A DNA stretch of 64,000 nucleotides from Scleromitrula shiraiana (Eukaryota; Ascomycota; Leotiomycetes; Helotiales; Sclerotiniaceae): assembly GCA_028455995.1 (NCBI GenBank), contig JABELC010000011.1:1178001-1242000 (forward strand), given 5' to 3'. The stretch's first letter is position 1. Every line of letters begins with the position of its first letter. The notes below the pieces were generated by a model, which made no database searches, was not told the origin of the DNA, and saw only the letters and a list, made by a program, of their open reading frames with translations. The position numbers and the translations under genes are program-made. Below are positions 13,706 to 25,168 of this stretch, piece by piece.

Positions 13706-15299
13706 TATATAATTATTAAAGAAAGTTATATATTAAATAATATAATATATAAAATTATATATTATTATTATTAAAATAATTTTAAATAAATATTTAAAAT
13801 CAATTTTTATTATAAATTAAATATTTTTTAATGATTTATTAAAATATTTTAATAAATTAACTGCTATTTATATAATTAGGGTGTTTTATTCAATTTATTT
13901 TTTTTTTAATTTATTTTCTTATACTTTCTTTTTAATCTTATTTTTGTTTTAGATTTTTTATTATTATTTTTATATTATTAAATTTAAATTTTATTAATCA
14001 ATTTTTATAAATCTTTTTTAAATAAGCTTTAATCTATTTAAGATATAATCTTATATATATTATATTTTATATTATATAGATTATTAATATAGATATATTA
14101 ATATAAATATTATTTTTTTATAATATTTTTTTTATTATTATTAAATATTTTTTATTCAATATTTAAAGTATCTTTATCTTTATATTTTTAAATGCTTTTT
14201 TAAAATTTGTTTATAAATTTATATTAGTAAAGATTTTTAAATTATTAATTATATATTTATTAAGTTTATATTTTAGATAATAATTTATTATATATAAATT
14301 TTTTATATTATATTCTTTATATTTATTAATAAAATTTAAATTGTTTAAAAATAATTTATTATATAGATTTTTATAATATTTTTTGTTTTTTTTAGATTTA
14401 AAATCTTGATTATATTTAAGATTATATATATTATTATCTTTTAATTATTATTTTTTTCTAAAATCAAATATAAATTTTCTAAAAATATTATTTATTATAT
14501 TTTTAAATAAAAAGATTTTTATTTATATTTAAAATATTAAAATTTATATTTATCTAAATATTTTTTACTAATATTATTTTTATAATAAACCTATGCATAT
14601 TAAATTTTTATTAAAATTTTTTAATAATGTTTTTAATATTAATTAAAAATTTTTAATTTGATTAAATATTTGTTTTAATTATTAAATTATTAATGATAAT
14701 CTTAAATTTTAAATATTTATATTTATTAAATTTTTTTTTTTTTTATAATTATTTAAAACTTATATTTATATTTATATTTCTCAACCTTTTTTTTTTTTCT
14801 ATATCACTTTTATCCATTATATTGCTTACAATATTATAATATAAAATAAAAAAATATTTATAATAATATTATATATTTACTTATTAAATAATATAATAAT
14901 TATTATTAAACTTGTTTTTATTTAATTTTTTTATTATTATTAAATAAATATTTGATATTAAATCAAAGATTCAATTTAATAAAGTTTTAAATTAAATATA
15001 ATTACTTAATTTATAAAATAAATCTAATATTAAATCAAAATTCATTTTAATAGAATTTTTAAATTGAATATAATCACTTTGATTTATAAAATAAATATAT
15101 AATAAACAAATTTGTTATAAAATAAAAAAAAAAATAAAATAATTATAAAAAAATATAGAAATATAAAAAAGAGTTTATTAAAGATTTTATAAAAGTTTTT
15201 AAATAAAAGTTTTTATATAAATAACTTTATTATTATTCTTATAATTATAATAAAATAATTATTATTATTAACATTTTTATTTATTAAAATGTTTTTTTA

Positions 15300-15441
15300 A
15301 ATAATATAATGTGCGTTTAAATAATATAATATAATTCGTATTTTTATCGTTATTCTGCCTACGATAAACATTTAAGTTTTATAATATCTAAACTAAAATT
15401 AAAGATTACTATTCCTACAATAAACGTTTAGATATTATAAA
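15300..15441. repeat. Short tandem and inverted repeats next to right LTR of copy B
   Basis: TTTATAATATCTAAAC (15378-15393) and its exact reverse complement (15426-15441) could form a 16-bp stem with a 32-nt loop. CCTACGATAAACATTT and CCTACAATAAACGTTT form a direct repeat in the same place. Just upstream, TTTAAATAATATAAT recurs twice. Counterparts lie at 29200-29460 (C), 31950-32130 (D) and 59450-59640 (E), so this LTR-proximal block is a family feature. It keeps more G and C here than in the other copies. Confidence 0.6.
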
Positions 15442-15606
15442 GTTTAATTCTTTTTTTTATCAAAAACTAGATAATTTATAAAACTTTTTATTATTAAAAA
15501 TTATAAAAAGTTTTTTATTAATAATAAATAAAAATATTTAAAATTTATTAAAATTAATATTATATATAAAATAAAAATCTTAATTTATAATATACACATT
15601 AATTAA

Positions 15607-15766
15607 TATTTATATAATTTTGGGGATATAAAACTATACAATTATGATATCAATCAATATTATATTATTTGTTTAAGAAGTTCAAGAAAAATGTTATACG
15701 CTGTTGAGAATATATATCTCCTCAACAGACACATGACGTAAGGTCACGTGTTTGACTATACAGACA
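15607..15766 (+). repeat. Right LTR of copy B
   Basis: 160 bp. The first, interior-facing third is mutated (TATTTATATAATTTTGGGGA in place of the TGTTTGTATGACTCCGGGGG start). The outer half is nearly identical to the solo LTR, with GTCACGTG and GACTATACAGACA intact. CATAT follows as the target duplication. Confidence 0.9.
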
Positions 15767-16117
15767 CATATTGACATTAATTATAATGATAATAAAATCA
15801 AGAATTTTTATTATTATTTAATTAAAGAAAGTTCATGATTTACTTCAAATATTTAATATTAATACAAAAGATCAAAAATTTTAAAAACTTTTTTAAATAA
15901 ATAATGAAGATTTAATTAAATTTAATAATCTTCAATTAAAATACTTATTAGTTAGTTTTTTAATATTAAATGGTTTTAAATAAAAAGAATATTACTAAAA
16001 ATCAAATTTTGAATCGAAAACAAAATATTACAATAACGTGAATTCAATTTCTAAAAAGATTTATTGAATGTTAATATGAATTTTTTTTTTTAAAAAGAAA
16101 AATTTTTTAATTATCTA
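15767..16117 (+). repeat. Unclassified repeat 'G', first copy
   Basis: Matches 27925-28250 in the same orientation: both have TAATTATAATGATAATAAAA, then a similar run of AT-rich sequence for about 300 bp. No terminal motif was found. A TIR1 element begins at 16118 (preceded by TA at 16116-16117) and copy B ends at 15766, so this is target DNA between two insertions. Confidence 0.45.
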
Positions 16118-18083
16118 CTCGGTCAAATTAAAATTGAAGCACGCGCAAAATAAGCGAATCGCTTCAAAATCGACGATTTTGTATAAATCACCTCTTGCGC
16201 CAATATAAATAAATCGATCATTTATTTATAAAATTATTTAAAATAGTAAATATAGATTATTTTTTTATTAAAATATTTATTATTAAAATTTAAAGATTAA
16301 ATAATAATTTAAAAATTTATAACATTTATTTAAATATAAAGTAAAAATTATATAAAAATATTATAATTTTAAATTGATTTAAATCAAGCAAATTATTATA
16401 TTAAAAAATAATAAAGATATATATGAATATATAAAAAAAAACTTTTATTTAATATAAATATTATATATTAAAATATAATATAATAGTCTTGAAAAATCGA
16501 AGTTTTAAAGGTATTTTTAATTTTTTAAAATCTTTAAAAATTTTAAAAATTTATTTAAATTAAAATTATATTAAATAATATTTTAATATAGTAATTATAA
16601 AGATATAAATTATTATATACAAAAATTTGAAATAATTTTAATGATTTTTAAAAATCGAAATCATAATAATGTTTAATATTTATAAATATTATATATATTT
16701 TTTTTAATTTTATTATATTATATTTTTTATATATTTTTAATATATATAATATTTATATCAAATAAAAATATGTTTTTTATATATTTATATATATTTTTAT
16801 TATTTTTTAATATAATAATTTATTCGATTTAAATTAAGTTAAAAAGATTATATTTTTATATGATTTTTATTTTATATTTTATTAAATATTATAAATTTTT
16901 AAATTATTATTTAATCTTTATATACTCAGTTAAATTAAAATTGAAGCACGCGCCAATTGCCGAAAACCCTCAAAATCGACGATTTTATACAAAACACCTC
17001 TTACGCCGATGTAAATAAATCGATCATTTATTTATAGAATTATTTAAGATCTTAAATATAGATTATTTTTATATTAAAATATCTACTATTAAAATTTAAA
17101 GATTAAATAATGATTTTAAAATTTATAATATCTATTTAAATATAAAGTAAAAATCGTATAAAAATACTATAATTTTAAATTGATTTAAATCAAATAAATT
17201 ATTATGTTAAAAAATAATAAAGATATATATAAATATATAAAAAAAAAATTTTTATTTAATATAAATATTATATATATTAAAAATATATAAACAATATAAT
17301 ATAATAAAATTAAAAAAAGTATATTTAATGCTTATAAACATTAAATATTAAGTATTATTATATTAATTTTGATTTTTAAAAATTATTAAAATTACTTCAA
17401 ATTTCTATATATAATAGTTTATATCTTTATAATTATTATGTTAAAATATTATTTAATATAATTTTGATTTAAATGAATTATTAAAATTTTTAAAAATTTT
17501 AAAAAGTTAAAAATACTTTTAAAACTTTGACTTTTTAAGACTATTATATTATATTTTAATATATAATATTTATATTAAATAAAAGCTTTTTTTTTTATAT
17601 ATTTATATATATTTTTATTATTTTCTAATATAATAATTTATTTAATTTAAATTAAATTAAAATTATAGTATTTTTATATAATTTTTACTTTATATTTAAA
17701 TAAATATTATAAATTTTAAAATTATTATTTAATCTTTAAATTTTAATAATAGATATTTTAATATAAAAATAATCTATATTTAATATTTTAAATAATTTTA
17801 TAAATAAATAATCGATTTATTTATATTGATATAAAAGGTATTTTGTATAAAATCGTCGATTTTAAAGCGATTCACTTATTTTGCGTGTGTTTCAATTTTA
17901 ATTTGACTGAGTACTAATAACAAATACTTCAATATAAAAATAATTCAAATTTAAAATTTTAAATAATTTTATAAATAATTAATCGATTTATTTATGTCGG
18001 TGCAAAAGGTGATTTATATAAAATCATCGATTTTGAGGGTTTTTCGGTAATTTGCGCGTGCTTCAATTTTTAATTTAACCGAG
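16118..18083 (-). mobile_element. TIR1 copy 2 (orientation b-to-a), interrupted by another TIR1
   Basis: The left end CTCGGTCAAATTAAAATTGA has the 'b' variant; the right end has the 'a' variant. TA flanks it at 16116-16117 and 18084-18085. A second TIR1 (16925-17911) sits inside at a TA. Removing that insert plus one TA restores a 977-bp element whose interrupted segment lines up with the uninterrupted copies (TTTTATATATTAATAGCAAA at 37228 and following). Interior fully A/T, ends G+C-retaining, no coding potential. Confidence 0.9.
16925..17911 (+). mobile_element. TIR1 copy 3 (orientation a-to-b), nested in copy 2, 987 bp
   Basis: Starts CTCAGTTAAATTAAAATTGA and ends in the inverted equivalent (TTTGACTGAG). 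TA at 16923-16924 and 17912-17913. The host sequence is known from other copies of the same family, so both ends and the TA duplication are fixed without doubt. The left end is the 'a' variant (CCAATTGCCGAAAACCC), the right end 'b'. It is younger than copy 2. Confidence 0.92.
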
Positions 18084-18089
18084 TATTAA

Positions 18090-18850
18090 AACTTTTATTA
18101 TAAAATCAAAGATTGATTAGATGATATATTATCAACGTTGTGTTATAAAATTGTTAATCAAATTTAAATAATTATTTTTTATATATTCATATTTTAAGTA
18201 TTAAAATATTAATTAAAAATGTAGATTTTATTTTTAATTATTTTGATATTCTTTGCATTATTGACATTAACAATAAACAGTTTATAAAAAATAATTTCAA
18301 ATCATAATATATGTTTTCTATAAATTACAACAATTTAGTTTTTTTTAATTTATTTTTGATTTCAAGTTATATAGAAAACATTCATTAACATTTTGATTCA
18401 GAAATTTTGTTATATATTAATAACATATTTTTTATAATTCTTTTTTTATTTGTGAAAGAAAACAAAATTATCTTTTAGAAAGAATTACTACATTATATTA
18501 GAAAATAATTATCAATGTAATATAATTTAATATTATCAAAAACACTAAATTGATTATTTTTTTGTAATCAAAAAATCTTATAATGAAAAACTTTAATTTA
18601 TTAATTGAATATATAATTCAATATTTATTGAATTTCTAACAAGATAGGAAAATATATATATTGAATAAATAAAATAGATATTTTATTATATAATCAGATC
18701 TCTAAATATTATAAAAGAATTCAATATAATAATTGTTTATTAAGTTTATATAGTTTATATTATTAATATAAAAAATTGTAATTTGATAATCTAATAAAAA
18801 ACTTAATCAAAATCAATTAAAGGTTTATAATAATTTTGAAATTTAAAATG
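18090..18850 (+). pseudogene. LINE fragment with mutated reverse-transcriptase catalytic box
   Basis: Aligns with about 46960-47570 of the larger LINE and, inverted, with 26510-26850. TAT-ATT-AAT-AAC at 18413-18424 reads Tyr-Ile-Asn-Asn, preceded by TTG TTA and followed by ATA. The position and the four-copy comparison indicate the catalytic [F/Y]xDD box of a reverse transcriptase with both Asp codons turned to Asn by G-to-A change. Both fragment ends are uncertain; on the right it passes into a TIR1 fragment near 18850. Confidence 0.65.
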
Positions 18851-19267
18851 ATTATAGATTTTATATTATATTTAATTAAATATTATAAATTTTAAACTTA
18901 TTTCATTTTTAGCTTTTAATAATAAAGCTTTTAATATAAAGATAATTTATATTCAAAATTTTCAATCATTAATCTAGTCCGCTCTATTCGGCAATAACTC
19001 CTATTTATAAATGAGCTCTCCTATTTATAAATGAGCTCTCCTATTAATAAATCAAGCTCTTTTATTGATCAATTAGACCTCATTGCCAAATCGGGCATTC
19101 TATTGATCAATCAGAAGATTAAATTTTTTGATTAGAATAGAATATATTTTATTAACGATATTGATATTGTTGATTAATTTCAATAATATTTTCAATTTTA
19201 ATAGCATTTTTAAGAATAAGAATAAGAATGTTGTTAGTTTCAAAATCTAAATTTTTTTTAAAAAAAA

Positions 19268-19430
<163 letters not shown>

Positions 19431-21234
19431 ACGATTTTATATATTGTTTTTATTTAATTATTTTTTATTTAATTACTCTTTATTTAATTATTTTTTATTC
19501 AATTACTTTTTATTCAATTTAACTATATTATTAACTTTTAATATTTTTATTTTTTAAACTTCTCAAATTCCTCAAATTTTTTAAATTTCTTTTAATACTT
19601 TTTAAACTTTAAAAGATCGAATTAAAAAACAATTTTATTAATATATTAATCTTTTTAATAAAGATACAAAAACTAAAAGATCTTAATATATTATACTTTT
19701 TTTTTAAACCCTAAAACAATTTTTAATCGATAATTAAATTTAAAAAATCGAGTCTAAATAAAATAAATAATTAAATAAAGGTAAAAAATACTATTTTATT
19801 TTAATTATATTTTAATAATATCAATTTGAAAACTATGTTTGAAATTTAAAAAAAGATCTATTAAATCAATTAAAAAAATATCGAAAAAATAATAATAATC
19901 AATTTTATTATATAAAAGATTTTGAATTACAAAATAATTAAATTTATAAAAAAGGTTTTAATAATAAACGATTTAAAAAATATATCCTTTTTTGATATTA
20001 TTTAATTTATTTTAATGTATTTTCTATTATTTATAATATATATAATAGATTTATATATTTTGAAGTTAAAAAAATATTTAAAAAAGTATAATCTTTTTAT
20101 TATAATATAATATATAAAAATATTGAATAAATTATTATAAAATATAAACATTATTTTTAGAATATTAAATAAAAAAAGAATAAAGAAATTAAATCTATTT
20201 TTAATTTTATTTTTGATGAATATATAGTATTTGATTTGATGAATTTTCAAGTTGATTTTGATAAAAAATATATATAGATTTAATAATTTAAAAATAATAA
20301 AATCCAAAATCTTTTTAAAAATAATATATAAATTAAAACTTTAATTAAAAAATAATAATGCCTTTAAAGTTTTTGTTATTAATAATAAAAACGAGTTTAA
20401 AAAGGCTATTTAGAATTTTTATAATATTAAAAAAATTTATATGATCAAAGAAAAAGTATAGTATTTTTAAAATTAAAGTTTAATTAAAATAGTAAATAAG
20501 ATCTTTAAATTATATTTATATATTATATATAAAGATTTTAAGATTAAAGATTTTAAGTCTTTTTTATTTTTTATTATTTAAATAATCAATATTATTTAAT
20601 CTTTTATATTTTCTTTTAAAATTACTTTTTATTAAATTTAGTTTAGATGATTATTTTTAAATTTAAATCTATAAAATATATAAAATAAAGAGAAAAATAA
20701 TATTAAAAATATAAATAAAAATATAAATCAAAAAAAAAATTTAAGATTAATAAAAAAAGATTTATAAAAGAATTTAAAAAAAACAAATTGAATTAAAAAA
20801 AAGAATTATATTTTATCAAAATTTAATTATAAAATTGTTAATTATATAAAAAAAATTAATAAAAAAATAATTATATAAAAAAAAACATTTTTAAATATAA
20901 AATTTAAAAATGTGCTATATTAAAAATACTTTTTAAATTTAAATTAAATTTTAAAGCTTTTAAAATATCAATTCAAATTTTTGAAATTCTTAATTAAGAA
21001 TATTGATTAGTATATAAATAAAAAGAATTAATAAATATTTATAATTTAACGATTTTAAATAAAATTGTTTTTTAAAATATATATTTTGATATTTTAATTA
21101 TCAATATTAATAAACTTTTAAAAAAGATCTTTTTTAATAAAATAATTCAATTAATAAATGAATATAGAATAATATCTATATTTCAAAAAAAGAGAAAAAA
21201 TTCAATAAAAAGAAAATATTAAATTGATTAAAAA

Positions 21235-21345
21235 AATCAAAAAAATTAAAAAAATCAAAAAAAAAGTCAATTCATTATTTTTAATCAAAAAAATCAAAAA
21301 AATTAAAAAAATCAAAAAAAAATCAATTCATTATTTTTAATCAAA
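21235..21345. repeat. 56-bp tandem duplication in left palindrome arm
   Basis: CAATTCATTATTTTTAATCA starts at 21268 and again at 21324, with surrounding AAAAAATCAAAAAAATTAA sequence also repeated. The right arm has a single copy at about 22130-22210. It lies just upstream of the decayed reading frame ending at 21617. Confidence 0.7.
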
Positions 21346-21474
21346 AAAATCAACCTATTATTTTTGTTTAAATTTTTATTAATTTAAAATCAAAAAGAAT
21401 TAGATTTATAAATCTAAATTCAATAAATTCAACAAATTTAACAAATTTAATAATATTAATAACAAGATCGATGA

Positions 21475-21617
21475 TAGTAATAATAAGAGTATTAAAAGGT
21501 AGGGGGAGTAGGGGGAGTAGAGGGGATAGAGAGGGTAGAGGGGGTAAAGGAGTTAAAGGTATTAAAGAGATTAAAGAGGCTAAAGAAACTAAAAGAGTTA
21601 AAAAGCAATTAAGATGA
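21475..21617 (+). pseudogene. 3' end of decayed TIR2 reading frame, left arm
   Basis: In the frame ACA AGA TCG ATG ..., the sequence reads on through eleven 9-bp units into Lys-Lys-Gln-Leu-Arg and a TGA stop at 21615-21617. The tail is a tripeptide repeat grading from Arg-Gly-Ser to Lys-Gly-Val and Lys-Glu-Ile. The right arm keeps the same frame and the same Gln-Leu-Arg-stop ending on the opposite strand. Agreement of frame and stop between arms indicates real ancestral coding sequence, presumably the C-terminus of the element's transposase. No catalytic domain could be recognised upstream, where stops are frequent. Confidence 0.5.
21501..21599. repeat. 9-bp tandem repeat, eleven units, AGGGGGAGT type
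   Basis: Eleven consecutive 9-mers in exact register, from AGGGGGAGT at the left to AAAAGAGTT at the right, all purine-rich apart from the final T or GT. Because 9 bp is three codons it encodes a tripeptide repeat in the frame described for 21475-21617. It is one of the few G-rich tracts in the window and has a mirror array at about 21910-21995. Confidence 0.85.
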
Positions 21618-21894
21618 TATTAATTATATATTCTTTTTATTTCTTTATTTATTATTTCTTTATTTAGAATCTTTTTATAGTTGATTTTTTTATTATTAAT
21701 TTTTTTATTATTAATTTCTTTATTAATAAAAAAAATTTAATTTAAAATAAATTTTTTTAAAAAATATATCCTCAAAGTTATTGAATTAATAAAGAAATTA
21801 ATAATAAAAAGATCAATAATAAAAAGATCAATTATAAAAAAATCATAAATAAAAAAATAATGAATAAAAAAATAAAAAGAATATATTATTAATA

Positions 21895-22104
21895 TTATCT
21901 TAATTGTGTTTTAACCTCTCTAACCTCTCTAATCCCTTTAACCCCTTTAACCCCCCTATCCTCTCTACCTCTTTTACTCCCTCTACTTCTTGATATTTTC
22001 GTTGTTGCTGTTGTCGATCTTGTCGTTGATATTATTGAATTTGTTGAATTTGTTAAATTTGAATTTGTAAATCTAACTCTTTTTGATTTCGAGTTAGCAA
22101 AAGT
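21895..22104 (-). pseudogene. 3' end of decayed TIR2 reading frame, right arm
   Basis: Reading from 22104 down to the TAA at 21895-21897 gives 69 open codons: a basic Ser-Lys-Ser-Lys-Arg-Val-Arg stretch, a Thr/Ser/Asn-rich run, then a basic tripeptide-repeat tail ending Thr-Gln-Leu-Arg. The next upstream stops in this frame are both TAA (one at 22105-22107, the other eight codons further), as expected from CAA by C-to-T mutation. The open stretch probably continues a longer ancestral protein. This arm keeps the frame slightly better than the left arm. Function is not recognised; transposase tail is an inference from position. Confidence 0.5.
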
Positions 22105-24472
22105 TTAAATAAAAATAATAGGTTAATTTTCTTGATTTTCTGGATCTTTTTTATTAAAAGTAATAAATTGATTTTTTTCTTGATTTTTTTGATTTTTTTG
22201 ATCAATTTGACGTTTTCTTTTTATTGAATTTCTACTCTTTTTTTAAAATATAGATATTGTTCTATATTTATTTATAAATTAAATTGTTTTATTAAAAAAA
22301 GTTTTTTTAAGGATTTATTAGTATTAATTATTAAAAAATTAGAATATATATTTTAAAAAACAATTTTATTTAAAATCTCTAAATTATAAATATTTATTAA
22401 TTTTTTTCATTTATATATTAATTAATATTTTTAATTAAAAATTTTAAAAATTTGAATTGATATTTTAAAAGTTTTAGAATCTAATTTAAATTTAAAAAAT
22501 ATTTTTAATATAATGCATTTTTGAATTTTATATTTAAAAATACTTTTTTTTTTATAATTATTTTTTTGTTAATTTTCTTTATATAATTAATAATTTTTTG
22601 ATTAAATTCTAATAAAATATAATTTTTTTTTTCTAATTCAATTTATTCTTTTTTAAATTTTTTTGTAAATTGTTTTTTATCAATTTTAAATTCCTTTTTT
22701 TGATTTGTATTTTTATTTGTATTTTTAATATTATTTTTCCCTTTATTTTATATATTTTATAGATTTAAACTTAAAAATAATTATCTAAATTAAATTTGAT
22801 AAAAAATAATTCTAAAAAAAAATATAAAAAATCAAATAATATTAATTATTCAAATAATAAAAAATAAAAAAGATTTAAAATCTTTAATTCTAAAATTCTT
22901 ATATATAATATATAAATATAATTTAAAAATTTTATTTATTACTTTAATTAAACTCTAATTTTAAAAATAATATACTTTTTTTTTAATTATATAAATTCTT
23001 TTAATATTATAAAGATTTTGAATAACTTTTTTAAACTTCTTTTTATTATTAATGACAAAAACTTTAAAAGCATTATTATTCTTTAACTAAAATTTTAATT
23101 TATATATTATTTTTAAAAAAGTTTTTAATTTTATTATTTTTAATTAAATTATTTTAAAAAAATGATTTTTAAATTACCAAATCTATATATATTTTTTATT
23201 AAAATTAACTTGAAAATCTATCAAATCAAATATTATATATTTATTAAAAATAAAAATAAAAATGAATTTAATTTTTGTAGTTTTTTTTTGTTTAATATTT
23301 TAAAAATAATACTTATATTTTATAATAATTTATTCAATATTTTCATATATTATATTATAATAAAAAAATTATATTTTTTTAAATATTTTTTTAACCTTAA
23401 AATATATAAATTTTTTATATATATTATAAATAATAAAAAATATAAATTTTTTATATATATTATAAATAATACAAAATACATTAAAATAAATTAAATAATA
23501 TTAAAAAAAAATATATTTTTTAAATTATTTATTATTAAAATCTTTTTTATAAATCTGATTATTTTATAATTCAAAATTTTTTATATAATAAAATTGATTA
23601 TTATTATTTTTTCAATATTCTTTTTTAATTGATTTAATAAACTTTTTTTTTAAATTTCGAAAATAATTTTGAAATTAATATTATTAAAATATAATTAAAA
23701 TAAAACAACATCTTTTACTTTTATTTAATCATTTATTTTATTTAGATTCGATTTTTTAAAATCAATTATTAATTAAAGATTATTTTAGAATTTAAAAAGA
23801 AAAAAATATAATATATTAAAATCTTTTAATTTTTATATCTTTATCAAAAAAATTAATATATTAATAAAATTATTCTCTAACTCGATCTTTTAAAGTTCAA
23901 AAAATATAAAAAATATTAAAAAAAATTTGAAAAATTTGAAGAATAAAAGTATTAAAAGTTGATAATATAGTTAAGTTGAATAAAGAGTAATTAAATAAAA
24001 AATAATCAAATAAAGAGAGTATATAAAATCGTTTTTCTTTATTTATTTATTTATATTTAAAAAATTTAAATTCTCAAATTAACAGTATTTTTATTTTTAT
24101 TTTTAAAACTATTATTAAGATTAAAAATGTTGTTAAAGTTAAAAATATTGTTAAGGTTGATCAACAATATTAACATCGTCAATAAAATACATTCTATTCC
24201 AATCAAAAAATTTAATTTTTCGATTGATCAATAAAATACCCGATTCAGCAATGAGGTCCGATTGACCAATAGGAGGGTCCGATTTATCAATGGGAGGGCC
24301 CATTTACAAATGGGAGTTATTGCCGAGTCTAATTTATAAATGGGGCTTATTGCCGAATGGGGCGGACCAGATCGATTTATTTATATTAATATAAAAGATA
24401 TTTTATATAAAATCAATGATTTTGAGAGTTTTCGGCAATTATCGGGTGCTTTAATTGTAATCTAACCGAGTA

Positions 24473-25168
24473 TTAATTAAAAGAATTACAGGATAAAAAT
24501 CATTTTATATTAAAGATTTTTATATATTTTTATATAAGATTAATGTTTTGATTAATTAATTAATAGATTTATATATACAATTTATAATGTTTTTTGGGAT
24601 AGTTAATCATTAATAAATTATGAATCCAAAAGTCATCATGATTTAAAGATCATCGATTATATTTAAAAATATATTTATTATTTCTACTTGTAACTTTTTG
24701 TAAAAACTATCATCAAAAGGAAATCAAAACAAAGTCTTAAAAATTGAAATAAGATATTAAACAAATTTAAATTTCATAAAAGTTTATTAAAATAAAAATT
24801 TAAGAATGAATAGCTTTAAAATCCGATTGAGCTTTTTAAGATATATTAATAAAATAATAAATTTATAATACATTTTTCAAAATCTATGTTATAATTATAA
24901 TATATTTATAAATTTATTAATTGAAAGGTTTAGCATTTATTTGATGTAAATTCAAATATGATTTATAAAAAATTGCAAATAATGATTTCATATTAAATGA
25001 AATCATTAAATATTTTTATTATTTAAAGAAATATTCCATGATGATTATAATAATATAATCAATAAAATCGATAACATCATATAAAAATTGAATCTTTTTA
25101 AAATAATAAAGGAATTTCATAATATCTGTAAAAATATTATTTTTTATATTTCTTGAATTATGATGATA
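24473..25168. other. Unclassified AT-rich DNA
   Basis: About 0.7 kb between the TIR1 right end and the LINE poly(T). It contains a little more G+C than average (for example around 24590-24720), but no repeat partner or credible open frame was found. It is the likely target of the LINE insertion to its right. Confidence 0.4.

Larger units (their letters stand above)
7770..15766 (+). mobile_element. Complete LTR retrotransposon copy B (7,997 bp), RIP-degraded
   Basis: Bounded by two 160-bp LTRs (7770-7929 and 15607-15766) and flanked by TATAT (7765-7769) and CATAT (15767-15771), a 5-bp target duplication differing by one C-to-T change. Removing the 447-bp MITE and its duplication leaves about 7.55 kb. 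The interior matches copies A and D in inverse orientation throughout. No gag, protease, integrase or reverse-transcriptase motif survives. Frames near 9671-10000 and 13283-13705 are AT-composition and minisatellite artefacts. Neither LTR junction shows a readable primer-binding site or polypurine tract, so the coding strand is undetermined; plus here is only the reference orientation for the other copies. Confidence 0.9.

Noticed and set aside
21501..21599. G-rich array read as a telomere-like repeat
   Set aside because: Units are 9 bp, lack TTAGGG, are in frame with a conserved stop and are mirrored in the other palindrome arm.
20002..23494. Two similar 101- and 110-codon frames on opposite strands (20002-20307 minus, 23162-23494 plus)
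   Set aside because: They are inverse counterparts in the palindrome arms and run against the strand of the decayed TIR2 frame. Similarity comes from the inverted duplication, and the Phe/Ile/Tyr/Lys composition is that of A/T-only DNA.
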